A stretch of 64,000 nucleotides of DNA from Phytophthora sp. 'mugwort' (GCA_033558025.1 JAUCEF010000005.1:5146001-5210000), one strand, 5' to 3'; shown: positions 12,599-25,853, numbered from the stretch's first letter. The notes: generated by a model from the sequence alone, not told the origin. Translations and numbers: made by a program.

Positions 12599-12879
12599 GC
12601 ACCTCGCTTAGCCAACCCAAAACACAAACACGCTCTTTACGCTACCGCTGCCTGGGATGAACGCACATCACAAGCACTTCCACCTCTGCTATCGCGCCGC
12701 GCACCTGCTGAGAACACATACACGTCCGTACAGTCGACATCGGCCCGAATCGGCCTCGTCAACGACGTATCATTACCACGCCCTCACCAAGACAACGCAT
12801 ACCTGCCACGCACTTTCCGCAGCTGCAGTGCATTCTGAGTATAGCAAGAGCGAGTAGAGTAACGACAGAAAAGCAAAAT

Positions 12880-12951
12880 TCCCAAACCGGGACTCGAACC
12901 CGGGTCGCGTGGGTGAAAGCCACGTATCCTAACCGCCTAGACTATTTGGGA
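12880..12951 (-). tRNA. trnE(UUC): tRNA-Glu (UUC), array unit 38
   Basis: Complete body. Haplotype A-T-G-C-AT with the rare ctttaTgct change, shared only with unit 42. Confidence 0.94.
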
Positions 12952-14264
12952 GCACCTCGCTTAGCCAACCCAAAACACAAACACGCTCTTTATGCTACCG
13001 CTGCCTGGGATGAACGCACATCACAAGCACTTCCACCTCTGCTATCGCGCCGCGCACCTGCTGAGAACACATACACGTCCGTACAGTCGACATCGGCCCG
13101 AATCGGCCTCGTCAACGACGTATCATTACCACGCCCTCACCAAGACAACGCATACCTGCCACGCACTTTCCGCAGCTGCAGTGCATTCTATGTATAGCAA
13201 GAGCGAGTAGAGTAACGGCAGAAAAGCAAAATTCCCAAACCGGGACTCGAACCCGGGTCGCGTGGGTGAATCCTAACCGCCTAGACTATTTGGGAGCACC
13301 TCGCTTAGCCAACCCAAAACACAAACACGCTCTTTACGCTACCGCTGCCTGGGATGAACGCACATCACAAGCACTTCCACCTCTGCTATCGCGCCGCGCA
13401 CCTGCTGAGAACACATACACGTCCGTACAGTCGACACCGGCCCGAATCGGCCTCGTCAACGACGTATCATTACCACGCCCTCACCAAGACAACGCATACC
13501 TGCCACGCACTTTCCACAGCTGCAGTGCATTCTGAGTATAGCAAGAGCGAGTAGAGTAACGACAGAAAAGCAAAATTCCCAAACCGGGACTCGAACCCGG
13601 GTCGCGTGGGTGAATCCTAACCGCCTAGACTATTTGGGAGCACCTCGCTTAGCCAACCCAAAACACAAACACGCTCTTTACGCTACCGCTGCCTGGGATG
13701 AACGCACATCACAAGCACTTCCACCTCTGCTATCGCGCCGCGCACCTGCTGAGAACACATACACGTCCGTACAGTCGACATCGGCCCGAATCGGCCTCGT
13801 CAACGACGTATCATTACCACGCCCTCACCAAGACAACGCATACCTGCCACGCACTTTCCGCAGCTGCAGTGCATTCTATGTATAGCAAGAGCGAGTAGAG
13901 TAACGGCAGAAAAGCAAAATTCCCAAACCGGGACTCGAACCCGGGTCGCGTGGGTGAATCCTAACCGCCTAGACTATTTGGGAGCACCTCGCTTAGCCAA
14001 CCCAAAACACAAACACGCTCTTTACGCTACCGCTGCCTGGGATGAACGCACATCACAAGCACTTCCACCTCTGCTATCGCGCCGCGCACCTGCTGAGAAC
14101 ACATACACGTCCGTACAGTCGACACCGGCCCGAATCGGCCTCGTCAACGACGTATCATTACCACGCCCTCACCAAGACAACGCATACCTGCCACGCACTT
14201 TCCGCAGCTGCAGTGCATTCTGAGTATAGCAAGAGCGAGTAGAGTAACGACAGAAAAGCAAAAT

Positions 14265-14336
14265 TCCCAAACCGGGACTCGAACCCGGGTCGCGTGGGTG
14301 AAAGCCACGTATCCTAACCGCCTAGACTATTTGGGA
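14265..14336 (-). tRNA. trnE(UUC): tRNA-Glu (UUC), array unit 42
   Basis: Complete body. Haplotype A-T-G-C-AT with ctttaTgct; a sister copy of unit 38, 1385 bp away. Confidence 0.94.
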
Positions 14337-14961
14337 GCACCTCGCTTAGCCAACCCAAAACACAAACACGCTCTTTATGCTACCGCTGCCTGGGATGAAC
14401 GCACATCACAAGCACTTCCACCTCTGCTATCGCGCCGCGCACCTGCTGAGAACACATACACGTCCGTACAGTCGACATCGGCCCGAATCGGCCTCGTCAA
14501 CGACGTATCATTACCACGCCCTCACCAAGACAACGCATACCTGCCACGCACTTTCCGCAGCTGCAGTGCATTCTATGTATAGCAAGAGCGAGTAGAGTAA
14601 CGGCAGAAAAGCAAAATTCCCAAACCGGGACTCGAACCCGGGTCGCGTGGGTGAATCCTAACCGCCTAGACTATTTGGGAGCACCTCGCTTAGCCAACCC
14701 AAAACACAAACACGCTCTTTACGCTACCGCTGCCTGGGATGAACGCACATCACAAGCACTTCCACCTCTGCTATCGCGCCGCGCACCTGCTGAGAACACA
14801 TACACGTCCGTACAGTCGACACCGGCCCGAATCGGCCTCGTCAACGACGTATCATTACCACGCCCTCACCAAGACAACGCATACCTGCCACGCACTTTCC
14901 GCAGCTGCAGTGCATTCTGAGTATAGCAAGAGCGAGTAGAGTAACGACAGAAAAGCAAAAT

Positions 14962-15033
14962 TCCCAAACCGGGACTCGAACCCGGGTCGCGTGGGTGAAA
15001 GCCACGTATCCTAACCGCCTAGACTATTTGGGA
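14962..15033 (-). tRNA. trnE(UUC): tRNA-Glu (UUC), array unit 44
   Basis: Complete body. Haplotype A-C-A-C-GA. Confidence 0.94.
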
Positions 15034-15314
15034 GCACCTCGCTTAGCCAACCCAAAACACAAACACGCTCTTTACGCTACCGCTGCCTGGGATGAACGCA
15101 CATCACAAGCACTTCCACCTCTGCTATCGCGCCGCGCACCTGCTGAGAACACATACACGTCCGTACAGTCGACACCGGCCCGAATCGGCCTCGTCAACGA
15201 CGTATCATTACCACGCCCTCACCAAGACAACGCATACCTGCCACGCACTTTCCACAGCTGCAGTGCATTCTGAGTATAGCAAGAGCGAGTAGAGTAACGA
15301 CAGAAAAGCAAAAT

Positions 15315-15386
15315 TCCCAAACCGGGACTCGAACCCGGGTCGCGTGGGTGAAAGCCACGTATCCTAACCGCCTAGACTATTTGGGA
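15315..15386 (-). tRNA. trnE(UUC): tRNA-Glu (UUC), array unit 45
   Basis: Complete body; first member of the higher-order repeat. Haplotype A-C-G-C-GA. Confidence 0.94.
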
Positions 15387-15667
15387 GCACCTCGCTTAGC
15401 CAACCCAAAACACAAACACGCTCTTTACGCTACCGCTGCCTGGGATGAACGCACATCACAAGCACTTCCACCTCTGCTATCGCGCCGCGCACCTGCTGAG
15501 AACACATACACGTCCGTACAGTCGACACCGGCCCGAATCGGCCTCGTCAACGACGTATCATTACCACGCCCTCACCAAGACAACGCATACCTGCCACGCA
15601 CTTTCCGCAGCTGCAGTGCATTCTGAGTATAGCAAGAGCGAGTAGAGTAACGACAGAAAAGCAAAAT

Positions 15668-15739
15668 TCCCAAACCGGGACTCGAACCCGGGTCGCGTGG
15701 GTGAAAGCCACGTATCCTAACCGCCTAGACTATTTGGGA
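15668..15739 (-). tRNA. trnE(UUC): tRNA-Glu (UUC), array unit 46
   Basis: Complete body. Haplotype A-T-G-C-AT plus the cacGagc marker that tags the higher-order repeat. Confidence 0.94.
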
Positions 15740-16364
15740 GCACCTCGCTTAGCCAACCCAAAACACAAACACGCTCTTTACGCTACCGCTGCCTGGGATG
15801 AACGCACATCACGAGCACTTCCACCTCTGCTATCGCGCCGCGCACCTGCTGAGAACACATACACGTCCGTACAGTCGACATCGGCCCGAATCGGCCTCGT
15901 CAACGACGTATCATTACCACGCCCTCACCAAGACAACGCATACCTGCCACGCACTTTCCGCAGCTGCAGTGCATTCTATGTATAGCAAGAGCGAGTAGAG
16001 TAACGGCAGAAAAGCAAAATTCCCAAACCGGGACTCGAACCCGGGTCGCGTGGGTGAATCCTAACCGCCTAGACTATTTGGGAGCACCTCGCTTAGCCAA
16101 CCCAGAACACAAACACGCTCTTTACGCTACCGCTGCCTGGGATGAACGCACATCACAAGCACTTCCACCTCTGCTATCGCGCCGCGCACCTGCTGAGAAC
16201 ACATACACGTCCGTACAGTCGACACCGGCCCGAATCGGCCTCGTCAACGACGTATCATTACCACGCCCTCACCAAGACAACGCATACCTGCCACGCACTT
16301 TCCACAGCTGCAGTGCATTCTGAGTATAGCAAGAGCGAGTAGAATAACGACAGAAAAGCAAAAT

Positions 16365-16436
16365 TCCCAAACCGGGACTCGAACCCGGGTCGCGTGGGTG
16401 AAAGCCACGTATCCTAACCGCCTAGACTATTTGGGA
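16365..16436 (-). tRNA. trnE(UUC): tRNA-Glu (UUC), array unit 48
   Basis: Complete body. Haplotype A-C-G-C-GA; lies 1050 bp from unit 45. Confidence 0.94.
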
Positions 16437-16717
16437 GCACCTCGCTTAGCCAACCCAAAACACAAACACGCTCTTTACGCTACCGCTGCCTGGGATGAAC
16501 GCACATCACAAGCACTTCCACCTCTGCTATCGCGCCGCGCACCTGCTGAGAACACATACACGTCCGTACAGTCGACACCGGCCCGAATCGGCCTCGTCAA
16601 CGACGTATCATTACCACGCCCTCACCAAGACAACGCATACCTGCCACGCACTTTCCGCAGCTGCAGTGCATTCTGAGTATAGCAAGAGCGAGTAGAGTAA
16701 CGACAGAAAAGCAAAAT

Positions 16718-16789
16718 TCCCAAACCGGGACTCGAACCCGGGTCGCGTGGGTGAAAGCCACGTATCCTAACCGCCTAGACTATTTGGGA
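16718..16789 (-). tRNA. trnE(UUC): tRNA-Glu (UUC), array unit 49
   Basis: Complete body. Haplotype A-T-G-C-AT with cacGagc. Confidence 0.94.
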
Positions 16790-17414
16790 GCACCTCGCTT
16801 AGCCAACCCAAAACACAAACACGCTCTTTACGCTACCGCTGCCTGGGATGAACGCACATCACGAGCACTTCCACCTCTGCTATCGCGCCGCGCACCTGCT
16901 GAGAACACATACACGTCCGTACAGTCGACATCGGCCCGAATCGGCCTCGTCAACGACGTATCATTACCACGCCCTCACCAAGACAACGCATACCTGCCAC
17001 GCACTTTCCGCAGCTGCAGTGCATTCTATGTATAGCAAGAGCGAGTAGAGTAACGGCAGAAAAGCAAAATTCCCAAACCGGGACTCGAACCCGGGTCGCG
17101 TGGGTGAATCCTAACCGCCTAGACTATTTGGGAGCACCTCGCTTAGCCAACCCAGAACACAAACACGCTCTTTACGCTACCGCTGCCTGGGATGAACGCA
17201 CATCACAAGCACTTCCACCTCTGCTATCGCGCCGCGCACCTGCTGAGAACACATACACGTCCGTACAGTCGACACCGGCCCGAATCGGCCTCGTCAACGA
17301 CGTATCATTACCACGCCCTCACCAAGACAACGCATACCTGCCACGCACTTTCCACAGCTGCAGTGCATTCTGAGTATAGCAAGAGCGAGTAGAATAACGA
17401 CAGAAAAGCAAAAT

Positions 17415-17486
17415 TCCCAAACCGGGACTCGAACCCGGGTCGCGTGGGTGAAAGCCACGTATCCTAACCGCCTAGACTATTTGGGA
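17415..17486 (-). tRNA. trnE(UUC): tRNA-Glu (UUC), array unit 51
   Basis: Complete body. Haplotype A-C-G-C-GA; starts the first 5-unit (1747-bp) higher-order block. Confidence 0.94.
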
Positions 17487-17767
17487 GCACCTCGCTTAGC
17501 CAACCCAAAACACAAACACGCTCTTTACGCTACCGCTGCCTGGGATGAACGCACATCACAAGCACTTCCACCTCTGCTATCGCGCCGCGCACCTGCTGAG
17601 AACACATACACGTCCGTACAGTCGACACCGGCCCGAATCGGCCTCGTCAACGACGTATCATTACCACGCCCTCACCAAGACAACGCATACCTGCCACGCA
17701 CTTTCCGCAGCTGCAGTGCATTCTGAGTATAGCAAGAGCGAGTAGAGTAACGACAGAAAAGCAAAAT

Positions 17768-17839
17768 TCCCAAACCGGGACTCGAACCCGGGTCGCGTGG
17801 GTGAAAGCCACGTATCCTAACCGCCTAGACTATTTGGGA
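17768..17839 (-). tRNA. trnE(UUC): tRNA-Glu (UUC), array unit 52
   Basis: Complete body. Haplotype A-C-A-C-GA. Confidence 0.94.
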
Positions 17840-18464
17840 GCACCTCGCTTAGCCAACCCAAAACACAAACACGCTCTTTACGCTACCGCTGCCTGGGATG
17901 AACGCACATCACAAGCACTTCCACCTCTGCTATCGCGCCGCGCACCTGCTGAGAACACATACACGTCCGTACAGTCGACACCGGCCCGAATCGGCCTCGT
18001 CAACGACGTATCATTACCACGCCCTCACCAAGACAACGCATACCTGCCACGCACTTTCCACAGCTGCAGTGCATTCTGAGTATAGCAAGAGCGAGTAGAG
18101 TAACGACAGAAAAGCAAAATTCCCAAACCGGGACTCGAACCCGGGTCGCGTGGGTGAATCCTAACCGCCTAGACTATTTGGGAGCACCTCGCTTAGCCAA
18201 CCCAAAACACAAACACGCTCTTTACGCTACCGCTGCCTGGGATGAACGCACATCACAAGCACTTCCACCTCTGCTATCGCGCCGCGCACCTGCTGAGAAC
18301 ACATACACGTCCGTACAGTCGACACCGGCCCGAATCGGCCTCGTCAACGACGTATCATTACCACGCCCTCACCAAGACAACGCATACCTGCCACGCACTT
18401 TCCGCAGCTGCAGTGCATTCTGAGTATAGCAAGAGCGAGTAGAGTAACGACAGAAAAGCAAAAT

Positions 18465-18536
18465 TCCCAAACCGGGACTCGAACCCGGGTCGCGTGGGTG
18501 AAAGCCACGTATCCTAACCGCCTAGACTATTTGGGA
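18465..18536 (-). tRNA. trnE(UUC): tRNA-Glu (UUC), array unit 54
   Basis: Complete body. Haplotype A-T-G-C-AT with cacGagc. Confidence 0.94.
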
Positions 18537-19161
18537 GCACCTCGCTTAGCCAACCCAAAACACAAACACGCTCTTTACGCTACCGCTGCCTGGGATGAAC
18601 GCACATCACGAGCACTTCCACCTCTGCTATCGCGCCGCGCACCTGCTGAGAACACATACACGTCCGTACAGTCGACATCGGCCCGAATCGGCCTCGTCAA
18701 CGACGTATCATTACCACGCCCTCACCAAGACAACGCATACCTGCCACGCACTTTCCGCAGCTGCAGTGCATTCTATGTATAGCAAGAGCGAGTAGAGTAA
18801 CGGCAGAAAAGCAAAATTCCCAAACCGGGACTCGAACCCGGGTCGCGTGGGTGAATCCTAACCGCCTAGACTATTTGGGAGCACCTCGCTTAGCCAACCC
18901 AGAACACAAACACGCTCTTTACGCTACCGCTGCCTGGGATGAACGCACATCACAAGCACTTCCACCTCTGCTATCGCGCCGCGCACCTGCTGAGAACACA
19001 TACACGTCCGTACAGTCGACACCGGCCCGAATCGGCCTCGTCAACGACGTATCATTACCACGCCCTCACCAAGACAACGCATACCTGCCACGCACTTTCC
19101 ACAGCTGCAGTGCATTCTGAGTATAGCAAGAGCGAGTAGAATAACGACAGAAAAGCAAAAT

Positions 19162-19233
19162 TCCCAAACCGGGACTCGAACCCGGGTCGCGTGGGTGAAA
19201 GCCACGTATCCTAACCGCCTAGACTATTTGGGA
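19162..19233 (-). tRNA. trnE(UUC): tRNA-Glu (UUC), array unit 56
   Basis: Complete body. Haplotype A-C-G-C-GA; starts the second 1747-bp block. Confidence 0.94.
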
Positions 19234-19514
19234 GCACCTCGCTTAGCCAACCCAAAACACAAACACGCTCTTTACGCTACCGCTGCCTGGGATGAACGCA
19301 CATCACAAGCACTTCCACCTCTGCTATCGCGCCGCGCACCTGCTGAGAACACATACACGTCCGTACAGTCGACACCGGCCCGAATCGGCCTCGTCAACGA
19401 CGTATCATTACCACGCCCTCACCAAGACAACGCATACCTGCCACGCACTTTCCGCAGCTGCAGTGCATTCTGAGTATAGCAAGAGCGAGTAGAGTAACGA
19501 CAGAAAAGCAAAAT

Positions 19515-19586
19515 TCCCAAACCGGGACTCGAACCCGGGTCGCGTGGGTGAAAGCCACGTATCCTAACCGCCTAGACTATTTGGGA
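19515..19586 (-). tRNA. trnE(UUC): tRNA-Glu (UUC), array unit 57
   Basis: Complete body. Haplotype A-C-A-C-GA. Confidence 0.94.
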
Positions 19587-20211
19587 GCACCTCGCTTAGC
19601 CAACCCAAAACACAAACACGCTCTTTACGCTACCGCTGCCTGGGATGAACGCACATCACAAGCACTTCCACCTCTGCTATCGCGCCGCGCACCTGCTGAG
19701 AACACATACACGTCCGTACAGTCGACACCGGCCCGAATCGGCCTCGTCAACGACGTATCATTACCACGCCCTCACCAAGACAACGCATACCTGCCACGCA
19801 CTTTCCACAGCTGCAGTGCATTCTGAGTATAGCAAGAGCGAGTAGAGTAACGACAGAAAAGCAAAATTCCCAAACCGGGACTCGAACCCGGGTCGCGTGG
19901 GTGAATCCTAACCGCCTAGACTATTTGGGAGCACCTCGCTTAGCCAACCCAAAACACAAACACGCTCTTTACGCTACCGCTGCCTGGGATGAACGCACAT
20001 CACAAGCACTTCCACCTCTGCTATCGCGCCGCGCACCTGCTGAGAACACATACACGTCCGTACAGTCGACACCGGCCCGAATCGGCCTCGTCAACGACGT
20101 ATCATTACCACGCCCTCACCAAGACAACGCATACCTGCCACGCACTTTCCGCAGCTGCAGTGCATTCTGAGTATAGCAAGAGCGAGTAGAGTAACGACAG
20201 AAAAGCAAAAT

Positions 20212-20283
20212 TCCCAAACCGGGACTCGAACCCGGGTCGCGTGGGTGAAAGCCACGTATCCTAACCGCCTAGACTATTTGGGA
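20212..20283 (-). tRNA. trnE(UUC): tRNA-Glu (UUC), array unit 59
   Basis: Complete body. Haplotype A-T-G-C-AT with cacGagc. Confidence 0.94.
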
Positions 20284-20908
20284 GCACCTCGCTTAGCCAA
20301 CCCAAAACACAAACACGCTCTTTACGCTACCGCTGCCTGGGATGAACGCACATCACGAGCACTTCCACCTCTGCTATCGCGCCGCGCACCTGCTGAGAAC
20401 ACATACACGTCCGTACAGTCGACATCGGCCCGAATCGGCCTCGTCAACGACGTATCATTACCACGCCCTCACCAAGACAACGCATACCTGCCACGCACTT
20501 TCCGCAGCTGCAGTGCATTCTATGTATAGCAAGAGCGAGTAGAGTAACGGCAGAAAAGCAAAATTCCCAAACCGGGACTCGAACCCGGGTCGCGTGGGTG
20601 AATCCTAACCGCCTAGACTATTTGGGAGCACCTCGCTTAGCCAACCCAGAACACAAACACGCTCTTTACGCTACCGCTGCCTGGGATGAACGCACATCAC
20701 AAGCACTTCCACCTCTGCTATCGCGCCGCGCACCTGCTGAGAACACATACACGTCCGTACAGTCGACACCGGCCCGAATCGGCCTCGTCAACGACGTATC
20801 ATTACCACGCCCTCACCAAGACAACGCATACCTGCCACGCACTTTCCACAGCTGCAGTGCATTCTGAGTATAGCAAGAGCGAGTAGAGTAACGACAGAAA
20901 AGCAAAAT

Positions 20909-20980
20909 TCCCAAACCGGGACTCGAACCCGGGTCGCGTGGGTGAAAGCCACGTATCCTAACCGCCTAGACTATTTGGGA
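20909..20980 (-). tRNA. trnE(UUC): tRNA-Glu (UUC), array unit 61
   Basis: Complete body. Haplotype A-C-G-C-GA; return to the 1050-bp trimer phase. Confidence 0.94.
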
Positions 20981-21261
20981 GCACCTCGCTTAGCCAACCC
21001 AAAACACAAACACGCTCTTTACGCTACCGCTGCCTGGGATGAACGCACATCACAAGCACTTCCACCTCTGCTATCGCGCCGCGCACCTGCTGAGAACACA
21101 TACACGTCCGTACAGTCGACACCGGCCCGAATCGGCCTCGTCAACGACGTATCATTACCACGCCCTCACCAAGACAACGCATACCTGCCACGCACTTTCC
21201 GCAGCTGCAGTGCATTCTGAGTATAGCAAGAGCGAGTAGAGTAACGACAGAAAAGCAAAAT

Positions 21262-21333
21262 TCCCAAACCGGGACTCGAACCCGGGTCGCGTGGGTGAAA
21301 GCCACGTATCCTAACCGCCTAGACTATTTGGGA
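21262..21333 (-). tRNA. trnE(UUC): tRNA-Glu (UUC), array unit 62
   Basis: Complete body. Haplotype A-T-G-C-AT with cacGagc. Confidence 0.94.
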
Positions 21334-21958
21334 GCACCTCGCTTAGCCAACCCAAAACACAAACACGCTCTTTACGCTACCGCTGCCTGGGATGAACGCA
21401 CATCACGAGCACTTCCACCTCTGCTATCGCGCCGCGCACCTGCTGAGAACACATACACGTCCGTACAGTCGACATCGGCCCGAATCGGCCTCGTCAACGA
21501 CGTATCATTACCACGCCCTCACCAAGACAACGCATACCTGCCACGCACTTTCCGCAGCTGCAGTGCATTCTATGTATAGCAAGAGCGAGTAGAGTAACGG
21601 CAGAAAAGCAAAATTCCCAAACCGGGACTCGAACCCGGGTCGCGTGGGTGAATCCTAACCGCCTAGACTATTTGGGAGCACCTCGCTTAGCCAACCCAGA
21701 ACACAAACACGCTCTTTACGCTACCGCTGCCTGGGATGAACGCACATCACAAGCACTTCCACCTCTGCTATCGCGCCGCGCACCTGCTGAGAACACATAC
21801 ACGTCCGTACAGTCGACACCGGCCCGAATCGGCCTCGTCAACGACGTATCATTACCACGCCCTCACCAAGACAACGCATACCTGCCACGCACTTTCCACA
21901 GCTGCAGTGCATTCTGAGTATAGTAAGAGCGAGTAGAGTAACGACAGAAAAGCAAAAT

Positions 21959-22030
21959 TCCCAAACCGGGACTCGAACCCGGGTCGCGTGGGTGAAAGCC
22001 ACGTATCCTAACCGCCTAGACTATTTGGGA
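21959..22030 (-). tRNA. trnE(UUC): tRNA-Glu (UUC), array unit 64
   Basis: Complete body. Haplotype A-C-G-C-GA. Confidence 0.94.
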
Positions 22031-22311
22031 GCACCTCGCTTAGCCAACCCAAAACACAAACACGCTCTTTACGCTACCGCTGCCTGGGATGAACGCACAT
22101 CACAAGCACTTCCACCTCTGCTATCGCGCCGCGCACCTGCTGAGAACACATACACGTCCGTACAGTCGACACCGGCCCGAATCGGCCTCGTCAACGACGT
22201 ATCATTACCACGCCCTCACCAAGACAACGCATACCTGCCACGCACTTTCCGCAGCTGCAGTGCATTCTGAGTATAGCAAGAGCGAGTAGAGTAACGACAG
22301 AAAAGCAAAAT

Positions 22312-22383
22312 TCCCAAACCGGGACTCGAACCCGGGTCGCGTGGGTGAAAGCCACGTATCCTAACCGCCTAGACTATTTGGGA
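22312..22383 (-). tRNA. trnE(UUC): tRNA-Glu (UUC), array unit 65
   Basis: Complete body. Haplotype A-T-G-C-AT with cacGagc. Confidence 0.94.
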
Positions 22384-23351
22384 GCACCTCGCTTAGCCAA
22401 CCCAAAACACAAACACGCTCTTTACGCTACCGCTGCCTGGGATGAACGCACATCACGAGCACTTCCACCTCTGCTATCGCGCCGCGCACCTGCTGAGAAC
22501 ACATACACGTCCGTACAGTCGACATCGGCCCGAATCGGCCTCGTCAACGACGTATCATTACCACGCCCTCACCAAGACAACGCATACCTGCCACGCACTT
22601 TCCGCAGCTGCAGTGCATTCTATGTATAGCAAGAGCGAGTAGAGTAACGGCAGAAAAGCAAAATTCCCAAACCGGGACTCGAACCCGGGTCGCGTGGGTG
22701 AATCCTAACCGCCTAGACTATTTGGGAGCACCTCGCTTAGCCAACCCAGAACACAAACACGCTCTTTACGCTACCGCTGCCTGGGATGAACGCACATCAC
22801 AAGCACTTCCACCTCTGCTATCGCGCCGCGCACCTGCTGAGAACACATACACGTCCGTACAGTCGACATCGGCCCGAATCGGCCTCGTCAACGACGTATC
22901 ATTACCACGCCCTCACCAAGACAACGCATACCTGCCACGCACTTTCCGCAGCTGTAGTGCATTCTGAGTATAGCAAGAGCGAGTAGAGTAACGACAGAAA
23001 AGCAAAATTCCCAAACCGGGACTCGAACCCGGGTCGCGTGGGTGAATCCTAACCGCCTAGACTATTTGGGAGCACCTCGCTTAGCCAACCCAGAACACAA
23101 ACACGCTCTTTACGCTACCGCTGCCTGGGATGAACGCACATCACAAGCACTTCCACCTCTGCTATCGCGCCGCGCACCTGCTGAGAACACATACACGTCC
23201 GTACAGTCGACATCGGCCCGAATCGGCCTCGTCAACGACGTATCATTACCACGCCCTCACCAAGACAACGCATACCTGCCACGCACTTTCCGCAGCTGTA
23301 GTGCATTCTGAGTATAGCAAGAGCGAGTAGAGTAACGACAGAAAAGCAAAT

Positions 23352-23409
23352 TCCCAAACCGGGACTCGGACCCGCGTGGGTGAATCCTAACCGCCTAGAC
23401 TATTTGGGA
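23352..23409 (-). pseudogene. Doubly deleted tRNA-Glu remnant (58 nt), unit 68
   Basis: T-arm deletion as in unit 15, plus loss of one T from the primary terminator (TTT). Confidence 0.9.
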
Positions 23410-23690
23410 GCACCTCGCTTAGCCAACCCAAAACACAAACACGCTCTTTACGCTACCGCTGCCTGGGATGAACGCACATCACAAGCACTTCCACCTCTGC
23501 TATCGCGCCGCGCACCTGCTGAGAACACATACACGTCCGTACAGTCGACACCGGCCCGAATCGGCCTCGTCAACGACGTATCATTACCACGCCCTCACCA
23601 AGACAACGCATACCTGCCACGCACTTTCCACAGCTGCAGTGCATTCTGAGTATAGCAAGAGCGAGTAGAGTAACGACAGAAAAGCAAAAT

Positions 23691-23762
23691 TCCCAAACCG
23701 GGACTCGAACCCGGGTCGCGTGGGTGAAAGCCACGTATCCTAACCGCCTAGACTATTTGGGA
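23691..23762 (-). tRNA. trnE(UUC): tRNA-Glu (UUC), array unit 69
   Basis: Complete body. Haplotype A-C-G-C-GA; the higher-order repeat resumes here. Confidence 0.94.
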
Positions 23763-24043
23763 GCACCTCGCTTAGCCAACCCAAAACACAAACACGCTCT
23801 TTACGCTACCGCTGCCTGGGATGAACGCACATCACAAGCACTTCCACCTCTGCTATCGCGCCGCGCACCTGCTGAGAACACATACACGTCCGTACAGTCG
23901 ACACCGGCCCGAATCGGCCTCGTCAACGACGTATCATTACCACGCCCTCACCAAGACAACGCATACCTGCCACGCACTTTCCGCAGCTGCAGTGCATTCT
24001 GAGTATAGCAAGAGCGAGTAGAGTAACGACAGAAAAGCAAAAT

Positions 24044-24115
24044 TCCCAAACCGGGACTCGAACCCGGGTCGCGTGGGTGAAAGCCACGTATCCTAACCGC
24101 CTAGACTATTTGGGA
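24044..24115 (-). tRNA. trnE(UUC): tRNA-Glu (UUC), array unit 70
   Basis: Complete body. Haplotype A-T-G-C-AT with cacGagc. Confidence 0.94.
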
Positions 24116-24740
24116 GCACCTCGCTTAGCCAACCCAAAACACAAACACGCTCTTTACGCTACCGCTGCCTGGGATGAACGCACATCACGAGCACTTCCAC
24201 CTCTGCTATCGCGCCGCGCACCTGCTGAGAACACATACACGTCCGTACAGTCGACATCGGCCCGAATCGGCCTCGTCAACGACGTATCATTACCACGCCC
24301 TCACCAAGACAACGCATACCTGCCACGCACTTTCCGCAGCTGCAGTGCATTCTATGTATAGCAAGAGCGAGTAGAGTAACGGCAGAAAAGCAAAATTCCC
24401 AAACCGGGACTCGAACCCGGGTCGCGTGGGTGAATCCTAACCGCCTAGACTATTTGGGAGCACCTCGCTTAGCCAACCCAGAACACAAACACGCTCTTTA
24501 CGCTACCGCTGCCTGGGATGAACGCACATCACAAGCACTTCCACCTCTGCTATCGCGCCGCGCACCTGCTGAGAACACATACACGTCCGTACAGTCGACA
24601 CCGGCCCGAATCGGCCTCGTCAACGACGTATCATTACCACGCCCTCACCAAGACAACGCATACCTGCCACGCACTTTCCACAGCTGCAGTGCATTCTGAG
24701 TATAGCAAGAGCGAGTAGAGTAACGACAGAAAAGCAAAAT

Positions 24741-24812
24741 TCCCAAACCGGGACTCGAACCCGGGTCGCGTGGGTGAAAGCCACGTATCCTAACCGCCTA
24801 GACTATTTGGGA
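24741..24812 (-). tRNA. trnE(UUC): tRNA-Glu (UUC), array unit 72
   Basis: Complete body. Haplotype A-C-G-C-GA. The next unit (25094) is the only cacGagc unit with the anticodon deletion. Confidence 0.94.
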
Positions 24813-25781
24813 GCACCTCGCTTAGCCAACCCAAAACACAAACACGCTCTTTACGCTACCGCTGCCTGGGATGAACGCACATCACAAGCACTTCCACCTC
24901 TGCTATCGCGCCGCGCACCTGCTGAGAACACATACACGTCCGTACAGTCGACACCGGCCCGAATCGGCCTCGTCAACGACGTATCATTACCACGCCCTCA
25001 CCAAGACAACGCATACCTGCCACGCACTTTCCGCAGCTGCAGTGCATTCTGAGTATAGCAAGAGCGAGTAGAGTAACGACAGAAAAGCAAAATTCCCAAA
25101 CCGGGACTCGAACCCGGGTCGCGTGGGTGAATCCTAACCGCCTAGACTATTTGGGAGCACCTCGCTTAGCCAACCCAAAACACAAACACGCTCTTTACGC
25201 TACCGCTGCCTGGGATGAACGCACATCACGAGCACTTCCACCTCTGCTATCGCGCCGCGCACCTGCTGAGAACACATACACGTCCGTACAGTCGACATCG
25301 GCCCGAATCGGCCTCGTCAACGACGTATCATTACCACGCCCTCACCAAGACAACGCATACCTGCCACGCACTTTCCGCAGCTGCAGTGCATTCTATGTAT
25401 AGCAAGAGCGAGTAGAGTAACGGCAGAAAAGCAAAATTCCCAAACCGGGACTCGAACCCGGGTCGCGTGGGTGAATCCTAACCGCCTAGACTATTTGGGA
25501 GCACCTCGCTTAGCCAACCCAGAACACAAACACGCTCTTTACGCTACCGCTGCCTGGGATGAACGCACATCACAAGCACTTCCACCTCTGCTATCGCGCC
25601 GCGCACCTGCTGAGAACACATACACGTCCGTACAGTCGACACCGGCCCGAATCGGCCTCGTCAACGACGTATCATTACCACGCCCTCACCAAGACAACGC
25701 ATACCTGCCACGCACTTTCCACAGCTGCAGTGCATTCTGAGTATAGCAAGAGCGAGTAGAATAACGACAGAAAAGCAAAAT

Positions 25782-25853
25782 TCCCAAACCGGGACTCGAA
25801 CCCGGGTCGCGTGGGTGAAAGCCACGTATCCTAACCGCCTAGACTATTTGGGA
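25782..25853 (-). tRNA. trnE(UUC): tRNA-Glu (UUC), array unit 75
   Basis: Complete body. Haplotype A-T-G-C-AT with cacGagc, the last copy of that class. Confidence 0.94.

Larger units (their letters stand above)
15315..25781. repeat. Higher-order repeat: 3-unit (1050 bp) and 5-unit (1747 bp) blocks
   Basis: The recurring order is long A-C-G-C-GA, long A-T-G-C-AT with cacGagc, then short G-C-A-C-GA. Trimers start at 15315, 16365, 20909, 23691 and 24741. Five-unit versions with an inserted long A-C-A-C-GA + short A-C-G-C-GA pair start at 17415 and 19162. Start-to-start distances of 1050, 1050, 1747, 1747 and 1050 bp agree exactly. Another partial trimer starts at 21959. At 24741 the cacGagc unit is short rather than long. 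This indicates amplification of multi-unit blocks. Confidence 0.85.
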
